This document shows positions 10,416-21,294 of a DNA stretch of 64,000 bases, in pieces. The notes beneath the pieces were generated by a model. The model saw nothing but the letters and a program-made list of their open reading frames with translations. It searched no databases and was not told the origin of the DNA. This stretch comes from Kappaphycus alvarezii (lineage: Eukaryota; Rhodophyta; Florideophyceae; Gigartinales; Solieriaceae). Both the position numbers and the translations under genes were made by a program. Positions within the stretch are counted from its first letter, which is position 1, and each line of letters starts with the position of its first letter. The stretch lies in NCBI GenBank assembly GCA_002205965.3, contig NADL03000009.1, forward strand, positions 1 to 64,000. The letters run 5' to 3'.

Positions 10416-11401
10416 ATGCCTCGAGTATTGCGCCTGACCGAATTTCAACAGGGCCAAGCTCTAGCCTGGCGTGAACAGAAATTACCCTCTCTGAAATCGC
10501 CAAACGCCTCAAAAACTCCCGCATAGCAGTCATAACGTTTTTAAAGTCCCCAGAGACCTACAATGAACGAATGAAAAGGGTAACAGAGGCGAAAATGACC
10601 GCACAGGACACCAGAAGGCTGCTCCGGGAAGCCTCAAAAAACTGGAAAATCGGCCAACCAATTGCAAACAGATCTCCAATTGCCCATTTTAAAGCGCCGA
10701 ACGCAGCAAATTCTCTCTGCAGCTGCCCATTTGGAGTATAAAAAGGTTAAAAAGCTTCTTTTTTGACCCCGAGGCACATCTCAGACCGCCTCAGCTCGGC
10801 GCGCAACAAGGCGACGTGGACGATGCGTGATTGGGGCAAAGTTGTTTTCTCTGATGATAAAAATTTAATCTGGATGGGCCAGATGGCCTCCGGTGTTACT
10901 GGTATGACTTACGAAGGGAGGAAAAAACTTTATTTAGTCTTCAGCAAGGGGGTTTCAGTGATGTGTGGGGGGCGTTTTCAGAAAAGGGATGAAGTAAAAT
11001 TGCCATTCTTCGAGGCAAGCAGAACGCAGGGAAGTATATAAAATACTCTGAAGGACTTTCTAATTTCGTTTAAAAGCATTTCTCACCGGCTTGGATACAT
11101 TTTTCAACAAGATAATGCTCCTATTCATACTGCTCGAGTCACAGAAGAATGGTTTAAAGATGAAAGTATCTCGGTGATGCAGTGGCCAGCGAACAGCACC
11201 GATCTTGAAAATGTATGGGGAATGCTGGCGCGAGCAGTTTATCGCAATTTACGACAGTTTGGGATTGTTTCGGAGCTTGATGCCGCGATTGTTGAGGATT
11301 GGTCAAAGTTGGACTCTTCATATCTTCAAACACTTATTAGAGGTATGCAAAAGCGAGGCTTGGATTTAATTGAGGTCCAAGGACGGAAAACAGACCATTA
11401 G
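10416..11401 (+). pseudogene. Tc1/mariner-type DDE transposase
   Basis: The Met at 10416 starts MPRVLRLTEFQQGQAL, followed by a helix-turn-helix-like region across a frameshift (EIAKRLKNSRIAVITFLKSP). The catalytic part has WGKVVFSDDKN (first D, about 10834-10866), FQQDNAPIHTARV (second D, about 11103-11140) and NSTDLENVW (11195-11221). Family members normally read DLNPIENVW; the missing NPI shortens the D-E spacing from 34 to 31 residues. Frame breaks near 10500, 10760 and 11041-11174 show it is dead. It cuts and pastes at TA sites when intact. Confidence 0.78.
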
Positions 11402-11864
11402 AAGGTCTTCTGTTCTGTAATTATAAAAGAAAGGGCTGCTGTTCTATAAGCAGTTCACCCCCCTGGTAGCCGGTTTCAATATTTTTTAAGATAAAATTGT
11501 TGGATTGATGTTAAATTTTGCCTGTTTATATAATAGGTAGAGAAACTGATGTCTACCAAGTTTCAGTTCAATCCAAGCCATATTTATTGAAATATGTTAA
11601 AAAACAGGGGGTGCTCTAAAAGCACTCCGCGCACTGTACAGTATAGCACAGTACGTGTACACTACTGTACAGTACATAAATGTAGGTTTATAAGTTTTTA
11701 CCAATTATCTACTTGGGTGCAACATGCGAAGTCATTGAAGACCCCTAACGCAACTGAAAAGCAAACCTAAATAAATCAGGTTTGAATAAGGTGGCCAAAC
11801 TCTGCATGTTGCGGGGCGCGACACATTATGGACACCGCGAACGTCGACCATATTGCATAACTTA
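11402..11864. other. Tc1/mariner 3' flank and RT-element remnant
   Basis: 11631-11677 is a GTACTGTAC cluster (CACTGTACAGTATAGCACAG and more). From about 11840 the sequence aligns with the RT element at about 3268-3296 (CATATTGCATAACTTA against CTATATGGTATAACTGA). That alignment continues after the pogo element at 19988, so this is the left half of a split RT copy. Confidence 0.5.
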
Positions 11865-11892
11865 CCAGTGGGTTGCCCTCATTCTTGAACAA
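11865..11892. repeat. Terminal inverted repeat, pogo copy 1, left
   Basis: Begins CCAGTGGGTTGCCCTCATTC. Its reverse complement is at 19960-19987, and near-identical copies bound copy 2. Confidence 0.92.
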
Positions 11893-12042
11893 AGAAAAAA
11901 AAATTATGAAAAAAGTGCTTAACGTTCATCAATTTCAAAGTTCTTCATATCAATAAAAAAAAGCTTACAGTATATTGAAGACACATGAAGCTTCGAGGAG
12001 AATAAAAGCGCAATATATGTGAACATATCCCTAAGGCCAGTA

Positions 12043-12062
12043 ATGTTCACTATAGTGAACAT
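12043..12062. repeat. 20-bp perfect palindrome near left end
   Basis: ATGTTCACTATAGTGAACAT, repeated exactly at 15059-15078. A degenerate partner, TTCACTATACTGAA, lies at about 12098-12111. The placement inside both ends suggests transposase binding sites. Confidence 0.7.
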
Positions 12063-12855
12063 AAGTAAATTTTCAGAATTGCAGTTTCCGCTCTTATGTT
12101 CACTATACTGAAAAACAAGAACCGTTTCGGGACCAAGTTTGGAGTGGAGCTCATTTGCACGGTAATAGGATTTAAAATCTCAGAGACGTTACATGATACG
12201 GTGTGTTTCTGTAAGGTTCTCGACTTTCCAGATCCGAAATTGGATGAAAATGGCACCAGGGCTTTTCTGTACGTTACGTCGATATCCACGATGTCATCAT
12301 CTTCCCTCCTTCAACCAACAGATGCAGCATCTATCGCCCCAAACGGTAAATGGAGCTACCTCAACTCTTTCGCAAGCTCGTGAAAGCCAGGTTTAGCCGC
12401 GAGAGCATTGGAACAAGAAAATGAAGCGCTAAACCCTGCCACACCACATACTGGCAGTGGACGGGAGCAGAAAGTCAAGAAAATCGACCTACGCGAACCC
12501 GAGAAAGTCGTAAAGCACGAAGAGTAGCTCGAGAAGGGAGCAGGAGTAGAGGGGGCAGGGCAAGAAAAGCAAGGAATTCGAGAGAATCACGAGATGTCAG
12601 AGTGGATGGATTCTGGGAAGGAGTGACTGCAGTTCAATTATGTTAGAGAAGGAATTCGCCGATACCATATTACACAACCGTGCTCGTTTGCTCTGCTCCG
12701 TGGCCGTTTCTAACATTAAAGTCAGTGTAATGTTAAAACATGCCTCCTACAGGGAGCGGTTTTGTCGTCTTGTTGATGGGTAGCATTCTAAGACAACTAA
12801 TGGAGTGGCTGAATGAAAGTATACTACTTAAAACATCCAGCAGCAATCTGTCAAC

Positions 12856-15016
12856 TTGTCAGACATGTACCGCTACGTCGCCATTCTTCTGTTCTCACAC
12901 ACCACGGGATTTAGCTATGAGAAGGCCATAACTGTTTTTCGGCAGTCCGGAAGTACCCACCCTCTCTCGAACGAATGCGATTCCTCTCAAACAATATTCT
13001 GGCTTACTCGCCAACGGGCAGAGGAGACGACGGCAGTATTCAATGGAATGCGCAACGAGATCAGACGCGGTATCTTTCAGAGTTTGAGGCACTTGCATTC
13101 AGGACACCCGTAAATTGTTTTTCACCCAATGCATTTGACAGCTACACTCGATGATGATCTATTTGGGACAAGGGCCGCGGACAATCAAGTGAAGATGCTC
13201 AGCGCAAGAAAAGCGACCGTGAAGGACATTCTGCCGATACTCTGGCCGATGCTCTATTCAGAATAGTACTGGCGGTGCGATTTAGAAGACGCGGGGAGCC
13301 CCAAACAGAATCCGTTCGAAAGCTGATTAATTCCCTCCTGGACGGTCGTGGAGAAGAATCGTTTAATGGATGTCTGTAACAGCAGATAGGGGCTACGGAA
13401 AGCAAGGATTCATGGAGATAATGATGGAACATGGGTTGGGGTCTGTGTTTGTTATGCCCGATCATATTCTTGGCTGCCATCCTTTCGTCGGAACATCATT
13501 CTTAAATCCACTACTTGAGGATCTACAGGAAGCAGAAATTGAGCGCTGTGCGTCTAACGCCCCTAACCAAAGGGACGCTCCGGCATTCCAACCTGTATCT
13601 GCACAGTCTGATCGCAACGCTTCGCCTGCTGTGGAAAGTAATGTGGTTACAAATAATGAGACCACCGAGTCGAAGGAGGCTCTCGTTTCGGTGGACCAAC
13701 TGAACCTGAAGTCTCAAATGCGGTTGAATTAGATAGAAGGAAGGAATGTGATTAACGACGACGCTGCATTGGACCTGTTTTTTTTTCGCCAGCAAATCAA
13801 CCGGCTCCGTATCTCGACGGGTTGGGTAGAGCAAAGCAAATGCAATTGCTGTACGTGAAAGAGGTGATGCAAAGTTTTGCAAAGTTTTGCGGTTTATGTA
13901 CACCTCCCAGCAACTGAACTCAATTTTGAACACCTGGATAGCGGTACCTCGATCGGATTTTAGGCTAGACCGGACACTTTTCAGCGGTCCTTGGGAAAGA
14001 GGATACTCTTCATTGCTTCAGAGAAAAGGTGAGGAGCTGATTGCTGGCCATTGTAATGTTCTCACTCTTGGTCAGTGCTGTGCTGATTGGTCGTTCTAAG
14101 ACAGTTCCGAATCACAGAAACAAATGCGGGCTCCTGTTAATGTTAACTGAAGCCGTAAGAAACGTTCTAGGTGTTACAAGGACGGGTACTGCGCAACAAA
14201 TGTCAATGAAAGAGTGGTTTGATCTACTGTATCAGGGTTGGTTTAGCTCGAAGGTCTCAACAGAAGCGATGATGAGAGGGACTTTGAATGAGAAGGCTGT
14301 ACTGAGCGCGTTGATTTCTATGGCCTTTATAAAGGCCATGTTTGAGATTGGAATGGTTTCGAGGACCTTCCGGAGTCGGAGCAGTCTTTCAAATCTATTG
14401 AAAGTTTTAGAGACTGCCTGAACAAGACACAAGCTACCGCCGATTTTATGCTCGACGTATCCCAAGAGCTTTTGAGCTATGCTGCATCCACACAACTACA
14501 GGAGCACGTGGAAGACGGAGGAAGTGGGTAGGAAATAACTGACAATACGGAAGTTAAGAGGCTTGCCAGTTCTGCACATTCTAGGAAACGAAATCGGTTG
14601 GCCTTCTTCAATGGGGCAGATGGAATGTCGTTACGTCTTTGCGTGCGTGGTCACATGCCCAAGCAAGGAGCTCTAGGCTACTGTGCTTTGTGTGGCCAAC
14701 ACACGCAATGTTTCAGGGGACATCGGTCGTCGTACTCTTGTGTATTATGCGGTGTTAATCTGTGTATCCGTGTATTTTCCGGCCTACGTAAATGTTGTTG
14801 GAGCGTTTGGCATACTTCTAAAGTTTTAGAGCTAAGAAGGACCCCACCGCCTACTGGAAAGGATAATTCCGACGGTAATGGTGATGGACGAGATCCTTCC
14901 TCTGGGAGCGGAAGACTGAGCAGTGGGTCGGCCAGGTCATCTCGTAGGCGGTGTTTAGAGGCGATCAAGGCGATGGACTACCTAGACGTAAGCAACGAAG
15001 TTCGTAGTGGATACTA
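12856..15016 (+). pseudogene. DDE transposase plus partial YqaJ-like nuclease plus zinc finger
   Basis: In order: an N-terminal piece (12856-13113, MYRYVAILLFSHTTGFSYE); LDDDLFGTR (13147-13173), with probable first catalytic Asp; REGHSADTLADALF; then VTADRGYGKQGF (about 13373-13408) with the second Asp; MPDHILGCHPFVG; CADWFVLRQFRIT (about 14080), which looks like the start of a YqaJ-type domain; and GTLNEKAVLSAL (14279-14314), the domain's G-x2-N-E motif. The SPDG and E-x-K motifs expected next are absent, suggesting an internal deletion. The C-terminus has CALC, CVLCGVNLC and CCWSVWH (about 14674-14817). Frameshifts occur near 13190 and 13365 and repeatedly after 13730. The parallel gene at 39.6-43.7 kb has the same plan with the nuclease motifs present. 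Confidence 0.65.
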
Positions 15017-15058
15017 GAGGTAAAGGGGTAAGACAGTTGTTGTTATAAGTTTGGCCTT

Positions 15059-15078
15059 ATGTTCACTATAGTGAACAT
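15059..15078. repeat. 20-bp perfect palindrome near right end
   Basis: Identical to 12043-12062. A degenerate form, GTTCAGTAAAGTGAAC, is at about 15266-15281, mirroring the arrangement at the left end. Confidence 0.7.
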
Positions 15079-15487
15079 AAAGGGATTTTTACTGTCCCAC
15101 AGAGGTAGTCGAAGGTCCAACTTTACATTCCTCTCAGTGACTGAGTTTTTTGGAAATAGTCGCCAAACTTTTCCAACTAGCGCAAGTAAACGCCCTTACC
15201 ACTGTCATAAGCTCAGATGCTACGAAAAGTAAGTTATCGCTAACTACGGCGATCTTCAAAGTTGTGTTCAGTAAAGTGAACATTAAAATCTGGCGTTAGG
15301 GATATAGTAAAAACAAAACAGGCTTTGTTTTGGCCAAAAGTGCTCTCAGCCTTGGACAAACATATGATTGGTTAATCCAAAAAAACATGCAATTTTTAAA
15401 TCGTTTTGTGGGCCAACAACAAACCATAGCTCACGTATAGCCGTTAATGACCGCACCCTTCGGAGCTCAAAAATGCATTCCTCTTAT

Positions 15488-17977
15488 CCCTAAATTCCCT
15501 ATAGAATATAATATTTCCCATAGATCTTGACGGTACAGGTAATGTCAGCAACAAATATAGAAAAAAAGGGAATTTCACACTGCAAAATGGCGTATTACTG
15601 ATGCTGACTGTGATTCGTTGAATGGCAAGATTTGATTTTATTTTTGACCCACTGGTGTCAAAGTACAGTAGCTTGTCGCAACTCAGAAGTGCAAAATTTT
15701 AATGAAAAATCAAGGTTCTACAAATCACCGCATGTATCATATTGGCCCATGTCTTAAAATAGCGGACACTACTAGCCATAGGTATGCCACATGATGAGCA
15801 AAGCGCCTCCGCTCTAATTTGCACAGAATGGGCTATCAAATTTCCCACCTCTAAGTTAGAGCCTCGTACTAGTCTAACACCATGTATTTGTCGTGTTCAC
15901 TTTCCTGCACCCTCTTTGAACATCATGGAAATGCCTGCGCTTGAACCACAGAACCAGACAATACAAGAGGACCAGTGGCTCTCGGTTTGAAGCCGAGATT
16001 GATCGAATGCCCAACATCACAAAACTCAACGTATGAACCTGTGCACAATCTTACCGACATTGATGTGGACCGGCGAGCACTCTTTGAAATTCCTCTAGTT
16101 CTTTCGCAAATAACTCAGCTGCTGATGCGCTTTACACGTATTCTTACCAGATCGTCTTGTACAACAAGTTGTACTCTCCACCAATAAGTATATCGAAGCG
16201 AATGTTTTAGCTTCACGTCGTCAACGTACTGTTACGGCTGCAGATATTCTACAGTTTCTGGCAATTTTCATGTACTTGGGATAGTGAAGCTACCTGGAAA
16301 GCTTGATCTGTGGTCGACCCATCCGGAAATGCCTGTACACGCAATTGCCAATGAGCATGGTATGTCGAGGGATAGATTTAGCTACATATGGAGAAATATT
16401 TCTTTCGTTTCGCCGGATTCTCAGAACGAGGCCGAGTATAACTCGGCAGAGGGTGAGGACTTTTCAGATGAAGACGAAGTTCCGATCGCGACACTAAGAG
16501 CCGTACAAAGTGAGGCAACTGAGCGAAGATCTACCTCTCGTTGTGACAGCGTTTGGTTTTCGAAAGTGGCACCATTTATCAACCACATAAGGGACGCTTC
16601 TTTGAGTCTTCTGAAAGTACCAGGCTATTCATTGTCAATTGATGAAATGATGGTACGGTTTAACGGGCGATCGGGAGAGACTCACCGAATGAAGAATAAG
16701 CCTATCGGTGAAGGCTACAAATTCTTTTCAATTGTAGATTCAAAGACAGGGTATGTTTGTTACTTTCTTCCTGACGGACGCCTTGCCGCAAATCGCCCCA
16801 GTGAAGATGAAGCAGGTTGTAACGAATTTAGTCGAGAAGGACCTCTTTCGAAAACAGCTGCCATGATCAAATGTTGGTTAAAAAAGTGACCGACTCCCAT
16901 GTTGGGCGAGATATACCTTTCGTTGTGGCGATGGATAACTATTTCACACTACCAAGTGTTATGCCAATGTTGCGGAGTATGGGAATAGGGTGTGGGACTT
17001 CGAGACCAAAGAGAGGATGGCCACCCTCTGTTTTAAATGTACCCAACACAGCTAATTTAACGACCTTTACTACTGTGTCGATGAACACGGTACATTGACG
17101 ACACGCTGGATTGATAATAATGTTGTACTCTTAGTCAGCACTGTACACATGCCTGAAATGATCGTAGAACGAATACGGAGAAGGCCCACCAACATTCACT
17201 AACCGAAGCCATGTTCAACGTATATGGGGAAGAAATGCAGTTAAGACAGTATCAATACCCAGAATGATTGATGATTACAATCACTGGATGGGAGGCGTCG
17301 ACCTTGCTGATCAGCGAATTGCTTGCTATGCCGCAGATTTGCGCTGTCGTCGTACCTGGATGCCTATGTTTCTTCAATGCGTACATTCATGAGAAATAAC
17401 ATATTGGTGATCTACAAGGAAACATCGTCAGAACATATTACCAACGATGTTCATAAAAACTTGACTCTGTCACTCATTGGTGTACTGCGCAGTAGAGCAA
17501 GAAGGGCCCATGTCGAAGTTGGAAATATGCATAGCTTAAGAAGTTCAAGCTTATCTATTGTCTCAAAGAACGAGAAGCGTCTAAGAAAAAGTTCAGAACA
17601 GCAAAATTGTCACCGTCTCTCGATGAAAGACGTCTCGACAGACCTGTGCAAATGCATGAACGAATTGTCTCGAAAGACAAAGAAATGCCGTTATTGCTCG
17701 TATTTGAAGGCAATCTTTCTTCGGGACAATGCGGAGAGAGCGAACGAGGCCCCAGGCCTCGCAAACCTGCTTGCAAGTGTAACTACTGCGATGTCCATCT
17801 TTGCGGAGACCATTTTGATGTTTACCATAATTTGGATGATTCGCAATGATTGGCATATGCCGGTACCGTCAATATTTTGGGCCAATTAGCTTCGAAAAAG
17901 TTTGTTGGCCCGTAAAAATGAGATATTTCTGGAATTTATGTTATATATTATATCCTTTATTCCTTCGGGAATTAAGG
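15488..17977 (+). mobile_element. Second piggyBac-like transposon nested in pogo copy 1
   Basis: Starts CCCTAAATTCCC (15488) and ends GGGAATTAAGG (17967-17977), an imperfect inverted repeat. The uninterrupted pogo copy reads CCTCTTATAGGCAAG in complement at the same place, confirming an insertion into the last codons of the pogo transposase gene. The duplication is unresolved: TTAT on the left, AATA on the right. About 2490 bp. The transposase is on the + strand, opposite to that of pogo. Confidence 0.85.
15784..17889 (+). pseudogene. piggyBac-type transposase (PGBD-like)
   Basis: The longest frame (16284-16889) carries YSLSIDEMMVRFNGRSG (about 16626-16676), KPIGEGYKFF and TGYVCYFLPDGR. The next frame (16871-17098) has VAMDNYFTLPSVMPML and GTSRPKRGWPP. 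A later frame has YNHWMGGVDLADQ (about 17277-17315). All are signature blocks of the DDE_Tnp_1_7 family, including the Asp of DEMM and of MDNYF. The C-terminus ends with a cysteine-rich finger, CKCNYCDVHLCGDHFDVYH (about 17772-17832). The upstream portion 15784-16280 is probably the poorly conserved N-terminus. Several 1-base shifts make it inactive. Confidence 0.82.
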
Positions 17978-19621
17978 AATAGGAAAGTGCTGCTTGTGCA
18001 CGACGCATAGCAACTCTTTGTTTTGCAATCTGCCTCCTAACTGCAAAACTGCGAGGAATAATCGTCACATCACCATACATTCGCACACGATAATTCAATG
18101 CTAGAGATTCAAACAAAAGCCTCTCAGCACGAGTTGTTTCTCTCTGTATCGTAACTCTTGCAGCCACAACCGCATTCCGCGCATTGCGCTCCTGAGTTCG
18201 AACAGTCAACTCAAGATCACGCTCCTGCGCGTGCTGAAGGGCATAATATGACGTCAGAACAAGACCTAAACGAGTATCTACAAAACCATGCCTTAAAACC
18301 ACTGGCTTTATGCCTCTCCTATCCCTAGCCATTTGTCGCTTAGTTTGTAACAATTAAATCAACTGTTGAACCGATAACATGCTGTAGCTATTGGAAGCAT
18401 CTGAAGGGCGGGAAACAGAAAGCAATGCAGGCGGATTGAGAGGATGTATCCCAGCATTTGCAAACGCACTGATAACAGTGCTTCTTTTGACAGCTTTTCT
18501 GTGAGCCTCTCGTACAATCTTAAGTTAGTCAAACACATCGTAAACGATTTCACAGTTGATGCTTACGATAGCCTGAACCCCTTGCCGAATATATTCCTTA
18601 AACGGGTTGAATACACCAACATCTAAAGGCTGTGTCACGCCAGTTGTATGTGAGGGGAGAGCATACACAATAACACCATTGTCACATAAAAGTTGCGAAA
18701 CGGTAAAACCCATACCGTGACTTCTATAACCATCAAGCAAAAGTAGTAAATCACGATCACTAGCTCTGAGCTCTCTCGTCTGAAACAAAAAATGTTGCGC
18801 CCATTTGTAAAACAAGTTTCCACTGACACCAGCAATAAAAGCTCGAGTAACTGCTTTAGCTCCATACAGTAGGCAATCCAGAATTGTTTCAATTGCATCC
18901 ACCCCAAAGCGCTTGATGACACGATGCTTGATTTAGCATCCTTTGAAAACAAAAAAGGTGTCCCAGTTTCACCATTTGCAAAAATAACGGGTAGCATTGT
19001 AACATGGCCAATATTTCAAAATGTGGGGGCGTGTCAAACATCAGAACTCACTCTAGTCATGTATGCTTTCTTTCTTACCCAACCACGTGAATCATTTGGA
19101 CAAAGCCGCTTTCGTCAATGTTTGCAATTCGCGATCCATCGATTTCATTCTCAGTTATGACCTTTTCTAGGGCGGCAAAATGAGTTGTTAGCGTCTCATC
19201 ATTGCATGCTCTCCATCTTTGTTCCTCCTCTTTCGATGGTTTCCCGAATCTAATTTCTTCTTTGTTCCTCTCTAAGAAATTTCGCAAACTTCGGACCCGG
19301 TTGGTTGTTAACAAACGGCAACTTGGATCGGCGTTCAGCAGGCATTGGTTCGACAATGTATTGAATGGCGTCAGCAACATCGTTACGTCCCAACGGAAAC
19401 CCATTCAATGTATAGTGGTTTATGAGTGAGACAACGGTTTTTTCTTCCTCAAAGGACAAAGAGCGCCTGCGTTTGGGCTCCTGATGTGAGTGCTTGAGCC
19501 TATAGTGGAATGTGGAGAGGGGCAGCCGCGCAATTGCTACGGCATCACATACGGTTGCGCCTCGGTCGATTGCGGCAATGGCACTTGTGAAGCATTTTTG
19601 AGCCTTTGTTTGACGAGGCAT
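17978..19621 (-). pseudogene. pogo-type DDE_1 transposase, copy 1
   Basis: The Met at 19621 begins MPRQTKAQKCFTSAI, followed by a psq-like helix-turn-helix (IDRGATVCDAVAIARLPLST) and a CENP-B-like stretch. The catalytic triad is visible as NIDESGF (19102-19122), LLLDGYRSH (about 18717-18743) and TQPLDVGVF (18609-18635). A Gln/Arg-rich tail runs to the insertion of the second piggyBac-like element, which cuts off the last codons. Frameshifts occur near 19300, 19075 and 18540. It would cut and paste at TA. Confidence 0.85.
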
Positions 19622-19959
19622 GGTGAGGGAAGGCTTCAGCAATTGTTTGGTTGATATGGTCACTGATGGGGAAAGGGAAACGGGCTTGATGCTTTGTTTC
19701 CTGAGAACTGTTGTCAATTCTTTGGACGCCCATAGGTGCAGCGTTTGGATTCGGAACCCCTCAAACTCACAGTATTTGCTCAGTTTGCATGGATTTGCAC
19801 CGAAATTTAGGCCAGTTGTCGCAGGCAATGGGCTCTGTTCCCTATTGCAGTATTCTTACTACAAAGTGGCTTTGGAGCCGCCTATAAAGGGATGCTGTGG
19901 ATATAAATGTTTAAAAATGAATAAAATTTACAATTTTCCTTTTTTCAAAACACAGGCAC

Positions 19960-19987
19960 TTGTTCAAGAATGAGGGCAACCCACTGG
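19960..19987. repeat. Terminal inverted repeat, pogo copy 1, right
   Basis: Reverse complement of 11865-11892, followed by the TA duplication. Confidence 0.92.
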
Positions 19988-20110
19988 TAGCTTCTGATTG
20001 ATCCGGGTCTTCACTCCTCCCTTAGAACATCCACTACGAGTCGCGACGGCTGCCGCGTATGCTCGATGACCTTGGACGTTGTCTCGGAAGGGGGAAATTT
20101 TTGGGTTATT
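19988..20110 (-). mobile_element. RT-element fragment, right side of the pogo insertion
   Basis: Aligns with about 3295-3400 of the RT element (CGAGTCGCGAC, TCGA.GAC). With 11840-11864 it restores the RT element's order, so pogo inserted into the C-terminal domain of an RT copy. Confidence 0.7.
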
Positions 20111-20226
20111 TTAATGCGTGGAAGATGTGGTCGGTTATATCCACGCGGCTAATGCGTTATGCGGGAGAACGTCGCTGATGGGTAACACTACTGTACATGC
20201 GCTTCCTTACAGGGCCGGCTCAATGG

Positions 20227-20277
20227 CACTAGCCTTTGACTCCTCGGAAGGTGATCCCAAGGAGTCAAAGGCTAGTG
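20227..20277. repeat. 18-bp perfect inverted repeat (hairpin)
   Basis: Arms CACTAGCCTTTGACTCCT (20227-20244) and the exact complement (20260-20277) around 15 bases. No T-run follows. It lies between two RT-element fragments and may be the relic of a small foldback element. Confidence 0.8.
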
Positions 20278-20296
20278 GCTCAAAATTCCATCCAGC

Positions 20297-20374
20297 ACAG
20301 TACATACTGTACTGTAGTCGGTTCATGTTAGCAACATACTACTGTACTGTACTGTACAGTATAATGTACTGTAG
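20297..20374. repeat. GTACTGTAC cluster
   Basis: Contains ACTGTACTGTACTGTACAGT and flanking copies. It lies between RT-element fragments, so here the motif is not next to a clear host promoter. Confidence 0.6.
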
Positions 20375-20389
20375 TGCTAGCAATAGCCA

Positions 20390-20560
20390 AGTGTTAACTG
20401 GGTGGTCCACGTCGGCCACGTGCACAGGTGTGCGCGACACGATAGCATCCGCCAGAGACGACCAGCTCGGGTAACTAATGCCCCGATATATTCTAGGTTT
20501 GGTAACTCCGGCTGTGAGCAAGATTGCAATGCGCGGCGTCCGAGACAACTGATATAGCTA
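20390..20560 (-). mobile_element. RT-element C-terminal fragment
   Basis: The minus frame reads RIYRGISYPSWSSLADAIVS then HVADVDHPV, matching RIYQRISCTLWSSVAMAIIS and HVTDVVHPV at the end of the 2814-3875 frame. It is a separate piece from 19988-20110 because the order is reversed relative to the intact element. Confidence 0.7.
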
Positions 20561-20569
20561 CATCCACGA

Positions 20570-21294
20570 CTGAACTGGGGCCAGCAGAGGAGTACGACAG
20601 TAGGGCGTTTGTTGGACCAATGTGGGCCGGTGGGCTGTGTCGGAGCGGCCGTGGCCGCGGCGTCCTGATCACGTTTAGGCCGCTGGGTCGGGTGTTGCGG
20701 GGATGTTTGCGCGATGTGGAGGCGGTGTTGAAGCGGGCAGGGTGCGGACGGGGACGGATTTGGGACACGTGAAGCGGCGCGGCCGAGCCACTTTTGGAGG
20801 GGACGAGGCAGGCGAGTGTGGCGGACTGGGCGGGTTTGCGGAGAAGCTGTGGAGAGCGTGGATGATGGAAGGGAGGTAGATAAGAGCGCAGCGATCCAAG
20901 CAAGGGATTATGACGGGGGATATGGGTGGAGGCCGGCGATGGCTGCTCTGGCGAGGAGGAGGTTTCGAATGCCGGAGTAGGTAGCAAAGGCGATGGCTGG
21001 GTTCCTAACGGTTGGAATGGCAGGGAGGACATGAGGAGCTGGAGAGGGTTGGGGGCGATCAGGTGAGGAGTTACGAGGACAGATCGTCCCCATAGATACG
21101 TGGACAGACTGCGCAACTGGTGGTACGGTAGACATGGGGACCAAGGAGGTTTGGGCGGGAGCACTGAGGAGAGCAACAGAGGAGGGAAATGGAAGATAGG
21201 GCAATGGTCGGGTGGCTAAGCTGCGGCAGGGAGAAGGCCCACAGATGGCATCAACGCAGGTGCGGAGGGATGAGGGAGGAGTCACTCCATACAT
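20570..21294 (-). CDS. Hypothetical proline-rich protein, possibly frameshifted
   Basis: Two overlapping minus frames (20908-21294 from a Met at 21294, and 20675-20899 or 20493-21176) together could encode about 200 residues. The first contains a plausible helical stretch, IAFATYSGIRNLLLARAAIAG, after a Pro/Ser-rich N-terminus. The downstream part is Pro/Ser/Arg-rich. I do not recognise a family. Sequence is GC-rich like the other host genes, and the GTACTGTAC cluster at 21292-21325 lies at its presumed start. It could also be a non-coding GC-rich spacer. Confidence 0.3.

Larger units (their letters stand above)
12029..15301 (+). mobile_element. piggyBac-like DDE-YqaJ transposon nested in pogo copy 1
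   Basis: The ends are CCCTAAGGCCAG (12029-12040) and CTGGCGTTAGGG (15290-15301), an imperfect 12-bp inverted repeat flanked by ATAT on both sides (12025-12028 and 15302-15305). The uninterrupted pogo copy has a single ATAT at 61377-61380, so the insertion is 3277 bp with a 4-bp duplication; because ATAT is a palindrome, a TA duplication with one more base of repeat is equally consistent. Two identical 20-bp palindromes lie inside each end. The coding region combines a DDE transposase, part of a YqaJ-like nuclease and a zinc finger. Confidence 0.9.
11865..19987 (-). mobile_element. pogo-like DNA transposon, copy 1, interrupted by two nested transposons
   Basis: The ends are about 28-bp inverted repeats starting CCAGTGGGTTGCCCTCATTC at 11865 and the complement ending at 19987. 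Flanking TA (11863-11864 and 19988-19989) is the duplication expected of the Tc1/pogo superfamily. Element DNA is found at 11865-12028, 15302-15487 and 17978-19987; the gaps are other transposons. The three parts sum to about 2.36 kb, matching copy 2 at 59175-61535 (2361 bp). The transposase is on the minus strand. Confidence 0.92.
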
